Origin: Bacteroides sp.
Lineage (GTDB): Bacteria > Bacteroidota > Bacteroidia > Bacteroidales > Muribaculaceae
Direction: 5' to 3'
NCBI GenBank assembly: GCA_014801865.1
Contig: JAAVDH010000008.1
Coordinates: 13,579-54,541, forward strand
DNA length: 40,963 nucleotides
Shown here piece by piece: positions 33,559 to 40,963 of this stretch (within the stretch, counting starts at the first letter, position 1; every line of letters starts with the position of its first letter). Under the pieces are notes generated by a model. That model had not been told where the DNA came from. It made no database searches and saw nothing but the letters and a program-made list of their open reading frames with translations. Both the position numbers and the translations under genes were made by a program.

Positions 33559-34578
33559 AGCCACGTTACGGAAGTCAGTAATCTGGTTGTAACGACAGTT
33601 GATGTAAACCAGGGCATCATCGAATGATACGTCAAGCATCTGGAGCTGATTGTTGTTACAAATCAGACGCTGGAGGAAGGTCTGGTTAGAGAGGTTGAGC
33701 TGAGTAAGGTCGTTGTAAGAGCAGTCAACATAGAGGATGTTGGGGCAGTTGCTTACGTCGAGAGTAGTCAGATCGTTGTATGAGCAAACCAGGTCAAGAA
33801 GGTTCTTACAGTCACGTACACCAAGAGTAGTCATGTTGTTGTCTGAGCAAACGAAGGTGCTGAGCGAGGGAAGACCTGACACGATCATGGTGGTGATCTG
33901 GTTGTCGTCAATATTGAGGTTGGTCAGGTTGACTACACCGAAAAGGTTGAGCGAAGTCAGCTTGTTGTAACCGCAATAAAGGTTCTTAAGATTCGAACAA
34001 CCGCTTACCATGAGGTTTTCGAGGTGGTTGCCCTGACAGTTGAGTGTGGTCAGAGTTGAAGAGTTAGCCACATTGAGGTCAACGAAGAGGTTGCTGCTGA
34101 CATTGAGCTTCTGAAGCAGAGGCACATCGGTAACGTCAATGTTTGAAAGGCGATTCTTGTAGAGCTGGAGGTTAACGAGGTTTGAACATCCCTCTAATTC
34201 TACGCCTGTAAGTTTATTACGGCCGGCGTTGAGCTCCGCGAGGCTTTGGTCACCGCTTACTGAGAGAGAAGAGAGTGAGTTACGTGATACATCCAGTTTG
34301 GTGAGAGCGGTAAAGCCTGAGAGATTAAGGTCACCGGCAAGCTTCTTATCCTTCCAATTGATAGCGGTCACGTGACCGTTCTCTACTGTTACACCCTCGA
34401 TGGATGTGATATCATTGATGTCAGTAACCTTAAGAGCCTGAGCGTTAGTACCGTCTTTCTCCGCGGGCATTGCGAGGAAGGCCTTGAGCTGTTTGGCTTC
34501 GTTCTTGTCAATCTTCTGGGCGAAAACCGTCATGCTGCTACCGAGCATAAGGGCAATCATTAATAAAGCTTTTTTCAT
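33517..34578 (-). CDS. Secreted internalin-like leucine-rich-repeat protein
   Basis: A 353-residue exported protein. MKKALLMIALMLGSSMTVFA is the signal peptide. After a short linker (about 22-85), roughly twelve 21-residue LRRs follow with the pattern L..L.C..N.LT.LDVS.C.N, for example 'LTKLDVSRNSLSSLSVSGD' and 'LLDLVCSYNDLTTLDVSNC'. The Asn ladder and Cys/Val at strand positions are typical of internalin-like LRRs of Bacteroidales. There is no EYFNLQG or Por-type tail; it ends within a final half repeat, PNLRMIACQWNY. Ligand unknown. Its 3' end is duplicated at 32456-32596. No TAnnTTTG promoter box is visible in the 100 bases upstream. Confidence 0.85.
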   Translation of the reverse strand: MKKALLMIALMLGSSMTVFAQKIDKNEAKQLKAFLAMPAEKDGTNAQALKVTDINDITSIEGVTVENGHVTAINWKDKKLAGDLNLSGFTALTKLDVSRNSLSSLSVSGDQSLAELNAGRNKLTGVELEGCSNLVNLQLYKNRLSNIDVTDVPLLQKLNVSSNLFVDLNVANSSTLTTLNCQGNHLENLMVSGCSNLKNLYCGYNKLTSLNLFGVVNLTNLNIDDNQITTMIVSGLPSLSTFVCSDNNMTTLGVRDCKNLLDLVCSYNDLTTLDVSNCPNILYVDCSYNDLTQLNLSNQTFLQRLICNNNQLQMLDVSFDDALVYINCRYNQITDFRNVATPNLRMIACQWNY

Positions 34579-34779
34579 AATTGTTGGGTTTTGTTGTTGA
34601 TTTACTTTACTAACACGCCATGGTCAAAAATGGTTCCGCGCATGATAATTTTTTTTGAAAAAAATCAATATTCCTTTCACAATGGCCCTCAGAAGCATCC
34701 TGCATACCGAAGCACGATGCCCATCATGTTATCAACCGCGGTGACCTTCACGCTGTAAAACAAATCTTTATAAAACAAC

Positions 34780-34813
34780 AATCCTCCCGGAGCAAAGTTG
34801 CCCCGGAAGGATT
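34780..34813 (-). terminator. Terminator of the B12 riboswitch transcript
   Basis: AATCCTCCCGG (34780-34790) pairs with CCGGAAGGATT (34803-34813) with one mismatch. On the minus strand the hairpin is followed by GTTGTTTTATAAAG. Together with the promoter at 35397-35427 it defines a transcript of about 620 bases. Confidence 0.65.
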
Positions 34814-34875
34814 CTGACAGAAAAGAATTGTTTGGATGTATCTTATAGGTTGTGTACTTCTCTTAACCACATTTA

Positions 34876-35046
34876 TTACTTATCGTTCTCCACCGACACT
34901 CCCCCCACCGAATCGGCAGGCGCTGATACACCGACGGCCCCCTGTGAACACAGGCAGCCAACCATCATCATCATATGTCGTAGAGCGTTAGGTCTCATCG
35001 TCGTGTCTCGCTGTATCTTTCTCTCTAAGGCAGTCACGGGCTTCAT
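34876..35046 (-). CDS. Short ORF under the cobalamin riboswitch (possible remnant of a B12 receptor gene)
   Basis: The only notable frame between riboswitch and terminator. From the ATG at 35046 it gives 56 residues (MKPVTALERKIQRDTT...); from the ATG at 34998 it gives 40, starting MRPNALRHMMMMVGCLCSQG and reading AVGVSAPADSV before ending VENDK. The shorter form resembles a signal peptide plus the first mature residues of an exported protein, such as a TonB-dependent BtuB receptor, which Bacteroidales B12 riboswitches usually control. No receptor sequence follows in any frame that I can see, so either the receptor was deleted or this is a genuine small exported protein. Low confidence in coding status. 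Confidence 0.3.
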   Translation of the reverse strand: MKPVTALERKIQRDTTMRPNALRHMMMMVGCLCSQGAVGVSAPADSVGGVSVENDK

Positions 35047-35156
35047 CTTCTCCCACCCATACAGCAAGCCGTCATCCCCCTATCCGTTTTTGCGGGACGT
35101 CAATGAGCTGTCTTGTGGTAATATAACCCGAAAACTACAAAACTATATGTTGCTTT

Positions 35157-35390
35157 GGCAGGTCTCCTGACTTATCCCCTCACCAACGCCTTCCCGCCGC
35201 ACGCTGCGACAGTGGCATCCCTGTTGATGAAACACATATCACACACACCATCACCCATAATAGTGATAATGACGCAATACGTTTTTTAGGAATTACAGTA
35301 GCGGGTCTGTTCAGGTCTCTCACCTGATTCCCTTTTAATCGCATCGCCTGACAACGGGCATCTCCATACCCACGGCCTGCGAACCAAAAC
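35157..35390 (-). ncRNA. Cobalamin (B12) riboswitch
   Basis: On the minus strand the conserved elements appear in order: the P3-P4 side GGGAATCAGGTGAGAGACCT followed by GAACAGACCCGCTACTGTAA, then GCCACTGTCGCAGC...GGCGGGAAGGCG, and the 3' B12 box AGTCAGGAGACCTGCC (35172-35157). It binds adenosyl- or other cobalamins and normally represses downstream uptake or synthesis genes. Here it starts near the predicted transcription start and is followed only by the short ORF at 34876-35046. Its boundaries upstream of the conserved core are approximate. Confidence 0.93.
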
Positions 35391-35396
35391 GTACCG

Positions 35397-35427
35397 CAAA
35401 AGTACACCAAATTTTCTTCCCCACAAA
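35397..35427 (-). promoter_or_regulatory. Promoter of the riboswitch transcript (TTTG, 19 bases, TACTTTTG)
   Basis: Minus-strand TTTG (35427-35424) and TACTTTTG (35404-35397) with 19 bases between fit the consensus fully. Predicted transcription start is near 35390, at the beginning of the riboswitch. Confidence 0.8.
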
Positions 35428-35483
35428 TTTCCGCCCCAAAAACTCTACACACAATTCTATTTCCTCCCTAATTCCTCCCTATT

Positions 35484-35753
35484 TCACACATTAACCATTA
35501 TTATAGGTTGACCGAAAAAAGTGGATAGCATAGATAGTGTGGAAATTGTGAAATTATGTTCGCCACTCAACCATCGTGTGATCTCGCTTGGCCGTTTACC
35601 TATAGCCTCTGCAAACTGCTTTTTAGAAAGTCCCTTTTCTTGCATCAAATAGTCCAGACGATTTGAAATCTGAAATGAAAGCCGAGCCTCGGCTCTTTCT
35701 TCCGGAGTAATATCACTCAGCAGCTCGCGAAGTGACGTTTTTGCTTTTCTCAT
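35484..35753 (-). CDS. XRE-family helix-turn-helix antitoxin (HigA-like)
   Basis: An 89-residue DNA-binding protein. After a charged N-terminal helix it has a Cro/C1 HTH: RLDYLMQEKGLSKKQFAEAI with GKRPSEITRWLSGEHNFTIS and TLSMLSTFFG. Its ATG overlaps the stop of the upstream gene by four bases (ATGA at 35750-35753), the usual coupling of toxin and antitoxin. It probably neutralises the upstream protein and represses the pair's promoter at 36247, as in HigBA systems, where the toxin gene comes first. The ORF ends about 80 bases upstream of the riboswitch promoter on the same strand. Confidence 0.82.
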   Translation of the reverse strand: MRKAKTSLRELLSDITPEERAEARLSFQISNRLDYLMQEKGLSKKQFAEAIGKRPSEITRWLSGEHNFTISTLSMLSTFFGQPIIMVNV

Positions 35754-36220
35754 ATCTCAAAAATTTTATCTGTTTCTATCTCATTTTCAGTAACTATTAC
35801 GCTTCCATCGGAAACACCTTCTTTAAGCATCTCCTCAAAGCGTTGCAAAGTCAATACGTAACCTTTTAACGTATCATCTTCATCATAAGTTCGTGTTTTC
35901 TTTTCTCCACCGTTACCAAGTATCAGAATGCGGTCAGATAGACGTAAACCATATAAACGAAGTCTTGAACGCAATGTAGGAAGAGCTACTACAGAATCCT
36001 TCATCTTTCCTTCTGGCCTGAAATATCTCTCAAAGGCTCCGAAGTCAAGAATCTGATCAATGAACTTAGCAATAATACGAAAATCTTTATAAAGCTTTCC
36101 ATCCTTCTGAAACTTTGCAACAAATTTCTCAAACTCGTTCAAATCATCAGACAGAAATTGTATAGTATATACCGTACAGTTTTCAGTTTGATCCAACAGA
36201 AGCAATTCGACCTCACTCAT
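35750..36220 (-). CDS. RelE/ParE-superfamily toxin-like protein (HigB-type)
   Basis: A 156-residue protein. The region from FEKFVAKFQKDGKLYKDFRI through GAFERYFRPEGKMKDSVVAL, then SRLRLYGLRLSDRILILGNG and GGEKKTRTYDEDDTLKGYVL, matches a Bacteroidales family annotated as RelE/ParE-type toxins (as I recall it), with the beta-strand 'LRLY.lRL.d.i.il.nG' corresponding to the RelE core. It is longer than classical HigB (about 90-110 residues), with extra N- and C-terminal parts. Gene order toxin-antitoxin and the ATGA overlap support a type II system. Start at 36220 is supported by the promoter box at 36254-36247, which gives a leader of about 20 bases. Confidence 0.75.
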   Translation of the reverse strand: MSEVELLLLDQTENCTVYTIQFLSDDLNEFEKFVAKFQKDGKLYKDFRIIAKFIDQILDFGAFERYFRPEGKMKDSVVALPTLRSRLRLYGLRLSDRILILGNGGEKKTRTYDEDDTLKGYVLTLQRFEEMLKEGVSDGSVIVTENEIETDKIFEI

Positions 36221-36246
36221 TCTTTTTATATCATTTTATTTTGACG

Positions 36247-36254
36247 CAAAGATA
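36247..36254 (-). promoter_or_regulatory. -7 promoter element (TATCTTTG) of the toxin-antitoxin pair
   Basis: Predicts transcription from about 36240. No clear operator palindrome is visible around it. Confidence 0.55.
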
Positions 36255-36289
36255 AGACAAATATTTCACATAAATATAAAATCAATGCA

Positions 36290-36530
36290 TATCGGGCTAT
36301 GCCACTGGAATAACCCACAGATAAATAATACGCGTCATCAAACACATTCATCCCGGAGAGGATATCCCCGACAAACTGAATAAAAACCGCGGGCTAAGCC
36401 TACGGCCCACCCACGGCTATTATCGGCCCACTCCTCGGGAGTGCACCGGAGAATGCGCCACATTTTTGACGCATCCTCTTAATCACTATAATGCTCGTAA
36501 TTACCGTACCTTATTTATACAAATTAAAAA
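36290..36530. other. Gene-less spacer rich in inverted repeats
   Basis: No ORF. It contains GGGC...GCCC around 36392-36409, a CACTCC-TCG-GGAGTG hairpin near 36430-36444, and GAGAATGCGCCA pairing imperfectly with TGACGCATCCTC (about 36451-36479). The last could terminate the fimbrial operon on the minus strand. The spacer is richer in G+C than the genes on both sides. Confidence 0.45.
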
Positions 36531-36551
36531 GTTGTGGTGTATTGGTATTAA

Positions 36552-38540
36552 TTACTTGTTGCTATTATTCTTGACTTTTACAAGCAGAAGAGGACGCTTA
36601 GCTGTTTGAGCCGTTATAGCTGAATTATTGATGCGGTTAGAATTCCACGAAGTCATAAAATAATAAAACCTATTTGTGGAATTTTCATCTAATGTTGATG
36701 AGAGAAAATAAGAAGAGACAGGACTCTTTATTAACTTTTCTACTGCATCGTAGTAGCCTGTATAAGGTATTTTAATTTCTATAAAACCATCGCTCCAGAA
36801 AGAATGATTATCAATAATATCATCAATATCGATATTGGAATTTTCTGGAATAGCCTTGATTTTACAACTGAAGTAATAGCATCCGGTTATTGAATCCTGG
36901 ATCACCGATTCCCATCTATATGCAGAGTATTGATTAGAACCTTTGAATCGGATACCATAACATGCATAAACTGTATATTTATTGCAATTTATAATATTAT
37001 CATCACTACAATAATATCCTGTTACTTTATCAAGATATATAGTTTTAGGCTTGTAACCACATCTCAGTTGGCTTTCACCACTAAAAGCTATAGATTCATC
37101 CGACATATCTACAGACTTAAGCATGGTATTATTGGCATCGTTCTTCAAAAATACTGATTCTGAAAATTTTTCATTGCTCATATTATTGGGTGAATAATAT
37201 ATCATATTCCATAATGAATTTAATTCATCTTGGGAATTCTGAATATAAAGTAAATCGAGTGGTGTAATCAGCTGCAGTTCGCCTAACGTCGGAACTCTGT
37301 AATTGTTACCACCGATACTAAGATAGGCATTTTCATCTGAACCCATAAGACCTTTGTTTTTAAGATCCGTATATGTGTAATAAACACCCGTGGGTATTTC
37401 AGTAGATTTTATAATTTTATCAAAAAGTGTGGCAGTCTTATTGTCAAAATCGATTGATTTTACGAAATTTTCAGCAAAGAGGTCGTAGACGAGGAGCTGG
37501 CGGTTGAGGGAGTCCTGAACGTCCTTGGGGAGGATGAGGGGCACTTCGGGGTGCTCGATTTCGGCTTCTTCATCGTCCCAGTCAAGTACCTGGAGGTCAA
37601 AGTCGAGTTTGGTGGCTTTGGTCAGGACAATGCGGTAGAGGTTATTGCGCTTGATGGGCATGGTCTTGCCGGTGGTCGAGTTGGGGTCGATGAGCTTGAC
37701 TTCGTGAGTCTTGGTTTCGGTCGCGTCGTCGCCTTCATAGTAGGTGATGGTGAGCGTCGGGGTTTGTTCGCTTTCGGCTTCCGAGTGGTTCTCGTAGGTG
37801 TAGATTTTTCCGTTCCATGCGGTGCCGTTTTCGGGGTCGCCTGTCACTTTGAGTGAGTAGTCTTTTTTCTCAAACCAGTGGCTCGCGTTATTCATCGTGT
37901 TGGGTGTCAGGACGGCGCTTTTGACGGTGCGGTTGGCGAACTCGATGTTGGTGACGGTCACACCTTCGGCTTTGTTGAGCAGGTCGAAGCGTGCGGCGAG
38001 ACGTATCATGTGTACCTCTCCGATACTCTGACTCTCGGTGATATGGGTGGTGACTTTCTCAGAGTATTTGCTGACCATGAGGAAGTTGCCCTCTGCGTCG
38101 GGAGCTTGGTCGGCGGTGATGGATTCGAGGTAGTTCAAGCCGTTTTCGTCTTCCATCTTCGTGCCTTCGGGAATGTTTTCAAGTTCGCCCTTGAGTTTGT
38201 CAGAGGCGTTGGCCACGAGCCAGATGTCGTATGTAGCATCCTTTTCGACGATGAAGGTGTATTCGTTGGTGTCCTCATTTATACATGTGGCGGATACAGT
38301 CTTGTAAAATCCCTCATGGGTGTCAAACAGTACGGCAACCAGGCTGTTGACGGTCTTCTCGCCTTCCTCAGCCTCTACGGTAGCGCGTGATGTGGTATTA
38401 CCGGTCGCCGCACCTGTGAGGCGCAGATGTACGCCGGGGGTCTTCGCTGAGGGTGCGGCATAATCTACATCCTCGCTGTTACATGCGCTGAACATCAGCG
38501 TAAAGCCGAGCAGCGCTGAAAAGATATTTTTAATATTCAT
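36552..38540 (-). CDS. Mosaic FimA/Mfa1-type fimbrillin lipoprotein with divergent C-terminal half
   Basis: A 662-residue lipoprotein: signal MNIKNIFSALLGFTLMFSAC with lipidated Cys20. Residues about 38-345 look like a FimA/Mfa1 fimbrillin N-terminal part (TPGVHLRLTGAATGNTTSRA, VNSLVAVLFDTHEGFYKTV, MIRLAARFDLLNK, NLYRIVLTKATKLDFDLQVL, DWDDEEAEI). From about residue 355 on the protein is different: a C-terminal domain with VPTLGELQLITPLDLLYIQN, AYRWESVIQDSITGCYYFSC and NRFYYFMTSWNSNR. The DNA changes at the same place from GC-rich to strongly AT-rich. As last gene of the operon and the longest, it could be a tip or accessory subunit (inference). Confidence 0.8.
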   Translation of the reverse strand: MNIKNIFSALLGFTLMFSACNSEDVDYAAPSAKTPGVHLRLTGAATGNTTSRATVEAEEGEKTVNSLVAVLFDTHEGFYKTVSATCINEDTNEYTFIVEKDATYDIWLVANASDKLKGELENIPEGTKMEDENGLNYLESITADQAPDAEGNFLMVSKYSEKVTTHITESQSIGEVHMIRLAARFDLLNKAEGVTVTNIEFANRTVKSAVLTPNTMNNASHWFEKKDYSLKVTGDPENGTAWNGKIYTYENHSEAESEQTPTLTITYYEGDDATETKTHEVKLIDPNSTTGKTMPIKRNNLYRIVLTKATKLDFDLQVLDWDDEEAEIEHPEVPLILPKDVQDSLNRQLLVYDLFAENFVKSIDFDNKTATLFDKIIKSTEIPTGVYYTYTDLKNKGLMGSDENAYLSIGGNNYRVPTLGELQLITPLDLLYIQNSQDELNSLWNMIYYSPNNMSNEKFSESVFLKNDANNTMLKSVDMSDESIAFSGESQLRCGYKPKTIYLDKVTGYYCSDDNIINCNKYTVYACYGIRFKGSNQYSAYRWESVIQDSITGCYYFSCKIKAIPENSNIDIDDIIDNHSFWSDGFIEIKIPYTGYYDAVEKLIKSPVSSYFLSSTLDENSTNRFYYFMTSWNSNRINNSAITAQTAKRPLLLVKVKNNSNK

Positions 38541-38583
38541 AGTGTTACGATTGATTTGTTCTAAATTACCACTAAGGATTCTA

Positions 38584-39789
38584 TCAGTCAGTTATAGGCT
38601 CATCAATCTCTACAAGATTCCAGTCATCGACAATCAGTGTTGCGGATACTCTGCCCGACACTGGCTCATCACCGTTACCGAGCACGATGGTGTAGAGATG
38701 GTTGCGCTTGGTGTCTATATATGCTTTGTCGCCCGAAGTTCGCTTGAAGGGTACGTCAAGCACACCTTGATACTCCGTGCCGTTGGCATCTACGGTATAT
38801 TCGAGGTGTACTACCGCACCATCCTCCTCGGTGTTCCTGCGCTCGTAGAGGTAGAAAGCCTTTTTGAGCTCGACTATGTCGTTGTCATCATCGTCTTTGA
38901 GATACTTCTCGGGGAGAGTATGGATGCTGCTCAGATCCATCTTTAAGGTTTCAACCTCAGCATATAGCGGGTTATTCTCTTCGTCGAAACGGGGGAAGAG
39001 GAAGGTTCTGACAGGCGCGCCCTGCAGCTCTACCTTGGTAAGCTTTAGGTTGGGAGTGGCATAGCGGATGTCTATACGCGACACAATTCGGGTCAGCTGT
39101 ACGTCACACTTCTGTTCGTCCTTGCCAAATTCGATTATGTCATTGTCCGACCCCTTGACCTTCGCCGAACCTGTCATGGCAATTCCCTTTTCAGGATCTG
39201 CCAGGGCGTCGCCCTTGGGCGATACGGTTATCGGATCCGGTGTGGCGACTTCCTCTCCGTCCTCTCCTTCGGGAGTTTCAGGCTGTACGGTCGTATTCTT
39301 CAGTATTACGGCCGAATACCAGTTATTTCGGAATTTTATGGCTGACTCACCGGTTTTTACGTTTGTCGTCGCGTTGTTGGCCACCAGGCGGTAGGTGAAC
39401 TTTCGGTTCTTGTAGTCAGCAGGAATCACGATTGAGAAACTGTATGAGCCGTCACCGCCATCATTGAGGTCGATTACGTTCTTGCCTATGCCGGTGGGAT
39501 AGCTCAGTATGCGGGTGAGCGAGGTGCGTACGGTATCTTCCTCGAATACCTCATACTCATAGAGCTGAAGGGTGTTGACCGCATACTCGGGAGCATCGTG
39601 GAGCACACCATCGGCGCGGGAGTATGATACTTTGTCACCCGCGGGGGTCCGCATTGAGAATGTCAGCGTATTTTCCTGCTCTGCAAAATCCTCGTCAAGG
39701 ACGACATCGTTGCTGCAGGAGGCCAGTGACAGCATCGCCAGTATCGACGCCGGCATCAGAAATCCTTTAAAAGCAAATTTCAGATTCAT
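38584..39789 (-). CDS. Fimbrillin-family lipoprotein
   Basis: A 401-residue lipoprotein: MNLKFAFKGFLMPASILAML then SLASC with Cys25. Pattern matches fimbrillin-type subunits of Bacteroidales: an early 'ENTLTFSMRTPAGDKVSYSR', 'VNTLQLYEYEVFEEDT', 'YSFSIVIPADYKNRKFTYRLV' then 'ANNATTNVK', the mid-domain 'VQLTRIVSRIDIRYATPNLK', and the final 'NHLYTIVLGNGDEP...VDDWN' strand that ends most FimA/Mfa-like proteins. Such subunits are secreted as lipoproteins, trimmed by an Arg-specific protease and polymerised by strand exchange. It lies between the Mfa2-like gene (93 bases upstream) and the mosaic fimbrillin (43 bases downstream). It is likely a stalk subunit (inference). Confidence 0.82.
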   Translation of the reverse strand: MNLKFAFKGFLMPASILAMLSLASCSNDVVLDEDFAEQENTLTFSMRTPAGDKVSYSRADGVLHDAPEYAVNTLQLYEYEVFEEDTVRTSLTRILSYPTGIGKNVIDLNDGGDGSYSFSIVIPADYKNRKFTYRLVANNATTNVKTGESAIKFRNNWYSAVILKNTTVQPETPEGEDGEEVATPDPITVSPKGDALADPEKGIAMTGSAKVKGSDNDIIEFGKDEQKCDVQLTRIVSRIDIRYATPNLKLTKVELQGAPVRTFLFPRFDEENNPLYAEVETLKMDLSSIHTLPEKYLKDDDDNDIVELKKAFYLYERRNTEEDGAVVHLEYTVDANGTEYQGVLDVPFKRTSGDKAYIDTKRNHLYTIVLGNGDEPVSGRVSATLIVDDWNLVEIDEPITD

Positions 39790-39882
39790 TCTGTTCTTTT
39801 TTTGATTGGTTTGAAATGTTTGTAAAATTGATCGATTATCTCATCTGTTATATATGGGTTATCCTATAGGTTAATGCAGGTC

Positions 39883-40842
39883 CTATCCGAAGTTGCCGCC
39901 GTTGACCCAGTCGGCTACCGAGCCCTCTACCATCGGCATAAGATCCACGCGGTTCTCGTTTATCACCCTGAGCAGTATCTCGTAGTCCTGAACGTGAGTG
40001 GCCGACGGTCGCCAACCCCACGCGCGAAATGCCTTGCCAAGGTCTATATCGGGAATGACCGACGCGCCGTCGAACTTTATGCGCAGGGTAGGTATCTGTG
40101 TGTCAGTGTATCTCAGCGTCACGAACTCGGCGCGGAGTTCGAGCTGACGCAGAGGCACATTGAGGCAATATGTCTCAGCCCCGTCGCCCGACGGAACGTC
40201 AAGGCCGTCGGCCGTCAGCGATGTCGTTGCGGGGTCGAGGGAATACCGCGTATCCACTCCCGCGAGTTCCATATCATAGTTGCCTACGTATGGCGGGCGG
40301 TTTGCCCATTCGACTGTCACTTTCAGATGACAATGTATATTGACCATCTGTGTCGTGAGGCGGTTTGACGCGGTTCCTCCACCATCCTTGCCCACCTCCA
40401 GTCCACGCCCCTCGGCATCGACAGCGAAGTGCTTCACGCCCCAGAACAGTTCGTCGGTATTGGCGTAGGCGCTTTCCCGCTTCTTGTTGCGGGACGTATG
40501 GGAGAGTGAGAACTGATTCAGCAGACTCTCACTGCCATGGCGGTGGGCGGTGATATCGGTCATATTGCCTATGGTTATCATTGTATATTTTCCGGCGGGG
40601 AGTTCCAGCGGCTGACGGTTGAGTTTCTCTCCGGGGGGCAACTCGCTTATGTACATGCCCCCGTCATCGAAGAGAAAATGACGGAGCGAGAGGATATTGT
40701 CGCTGAACACATCTGCCCCCTCAGGACGGTAGACGTAGTGCATGGTCAATGGTCCGGGACAGCACAGGTCGCGGTCATCTTCGAGCTGACAGCCTGAGAG
40801 AATGATCGGGAGTATCGCGAGGAAAACCATAGCTTTATACAT
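39883..40842 (-). CDS. FimB/Mfa2-family fimbrial anchor lipoprotein
   Basis: A 319-residue lipoprotein: MYKAMVFLAILPIILSGC, Cys18. The family's features are present: 'DRDLCCPGPLTMHYVYR' just after the lipobox, 'LRHFLFDDGGMYI', 'LELPAGKYTMITIGNM', 'TTQMVNIHCHLKVTVEW', and the C-terminal 'YEILLRVINENRVDLMPMVE' followed by 'DWVNGGNFG'. Mfa2/FimB proteins anchor the fimbria in the outer membrane and limit its length; here the anchor gene is first in the operon. The ATG at 40842 is directly preceded (2 bases) by repeat copy 2, so the repeat forms the whole visible leader. Confidence 0.87.
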   Translation of the reverse strand: MYKAMVFLAILPIILSGCQLEDDRDLCCPGPLTMHYVYRPEGADVFSDNILSLRHFLFDDGGMYISELPPGEKLNRQPLELPAGKYTMITIGNMTDITAHRHGSESLLNQFSLSHTSRNKKRESAYANTDELFWGVKHFAVDAEGRGLEVGKDGGGTASNRLTTQMVNIHCHLKVTVEWANRPPYVGNYDMELAGVDTRYSLDPATTSLTADGLDVPSGDGAETYCLNVPLRQLELRAEFVTLRYTDTQIPTLRIKFDGASVIPDIDLGKAFRAWGWRPSATHVQDYEILLRVINENRVDLMPMVEGSVADWVNGGNFG

Positions 40843-40844
40843 CT

Positions 40845-40963
40845 TAAGTAAGTCGTAAAAATTATTTTATACTATCTTCGAGAGTATTTTCGGATGATTT
40901 TCGCTTGATGGCGAAGGCGTGTAGCGAGCTACACAACTGAGACAGAGAGTGAAAAGCGCCGAA
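40845..40963. repeat. Palindromic repeat, copy 2, cut by the window end
   Basis: The first 40 bases match copy 1 (24947-24987). It then has a longer centre including the palindrome GTGTAGC-GA-GCTACAC (40919-40934) and AAAAGCGCC (40952-40960), and breaks off at GCGCCGAA where copy 1 continues GATAGT; the ACTATCTTCG at 40871-40880 would pair with that. It occupies the promoter/leader region of the fimbrial operon. I see no TAnnTTTG box on the minus strand in it. Confidence 0.75.

Noticed and set aside
35180-35452. A 90-codon minus-strand ORF
   Set aside because: It lies across the cobalamin riboswitch and its promoter; the reading frame is a by-product of the structured RNA and has no protein-like features.
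37551-38390. Plus-strand ORFs of 101 and 170 codons opposite the mosaic fimbrillin
   Set aside because: They mirror the coding strand of a convincing lipoprotein gene, have no signal peptide or known motif, and stop where the GC-rich half stops.

Overview
The window looks like a piece of a Bacteroidales chromosome, most likely Muribaculaceae or a close relative. Four things support this. Promoters repeatedly match the Bacteroidetes pattern TTTG or TTG, 19-21 bases, then TAnnTTTG, and there are few Shine-Dalgarno sequences. There is a FimA/Mfa-type lipoprotein fimbrial operon. Three unrelated secreted proteins end in the same EYFNLQG...YIVRRG tail. Housekeeping genes alternate with AT-rich accessory patches. 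The family assignment is inference; the order is well supported.

Layout, left half. 1-1131: end of a cobalamin operon (CbiA C-terminus, PduO-type adenosyltransferase). 1315-3066: phosphohexomutase. 3343-7096: three secreted proteins, a BspA-like one and two tandem paralogs. 7269-9352: AT-rich accessory patch with two paralogous exported proteins beside an RHS/YD-repeat pseudogene. 9529-13741: lysS, gpsA, pgi. 13913-14665: outer-membrane beta-barrel. 14764-19917: rimP-nusA-infB with a structured leader containing an attenuator-like terminator. 20033-20235: palindromic MITE-like element, followed by a possible 24-residue peptide gene with its own terminator.

Layout, right half. 20695-22362: acyl-CoA synthetase (minus). 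22517-22591: initiator tRNA-Met (minus). 22781-26945: S9A prolyl oligopeptidase, a BamE-like lipoprotein and a PhnP-like hydrolase. 27047-29900 (minus): secreted tail protein, glyoxalase-II-like hydrolase, rsmG. 29985-30527: AlkD-like repair protein. 30636-32423 (minus): lepA. 32456-33558: a zeta-toxin-like cassette between two near-identical copies of the 3' end and terminator of the adjacent LRR gene (33517-34578). 34780-35427 (minus): promoter, cobalamin riboswitch, very short ORF and terminator. 35484-36220: HigBA-like toxin-antitoxin pair. 36552-40842 (minus): three-gene fimbrial operon whose last gene is a base-composition mosaic. 40845-40963: second copy of the repeat seen at 24947, placed directly upstream of the fimbrial operon.

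The strongest candidates for something undescribed are the toxin cassette inside a duplicated gene end, the family of palindromic repeats, the B12 riboswitch transcript that encodes almost nothing, the rimP leader, and the short transcript after the MITE-like element. All coordinates and pairings were read by hand; no search or folding program was run.
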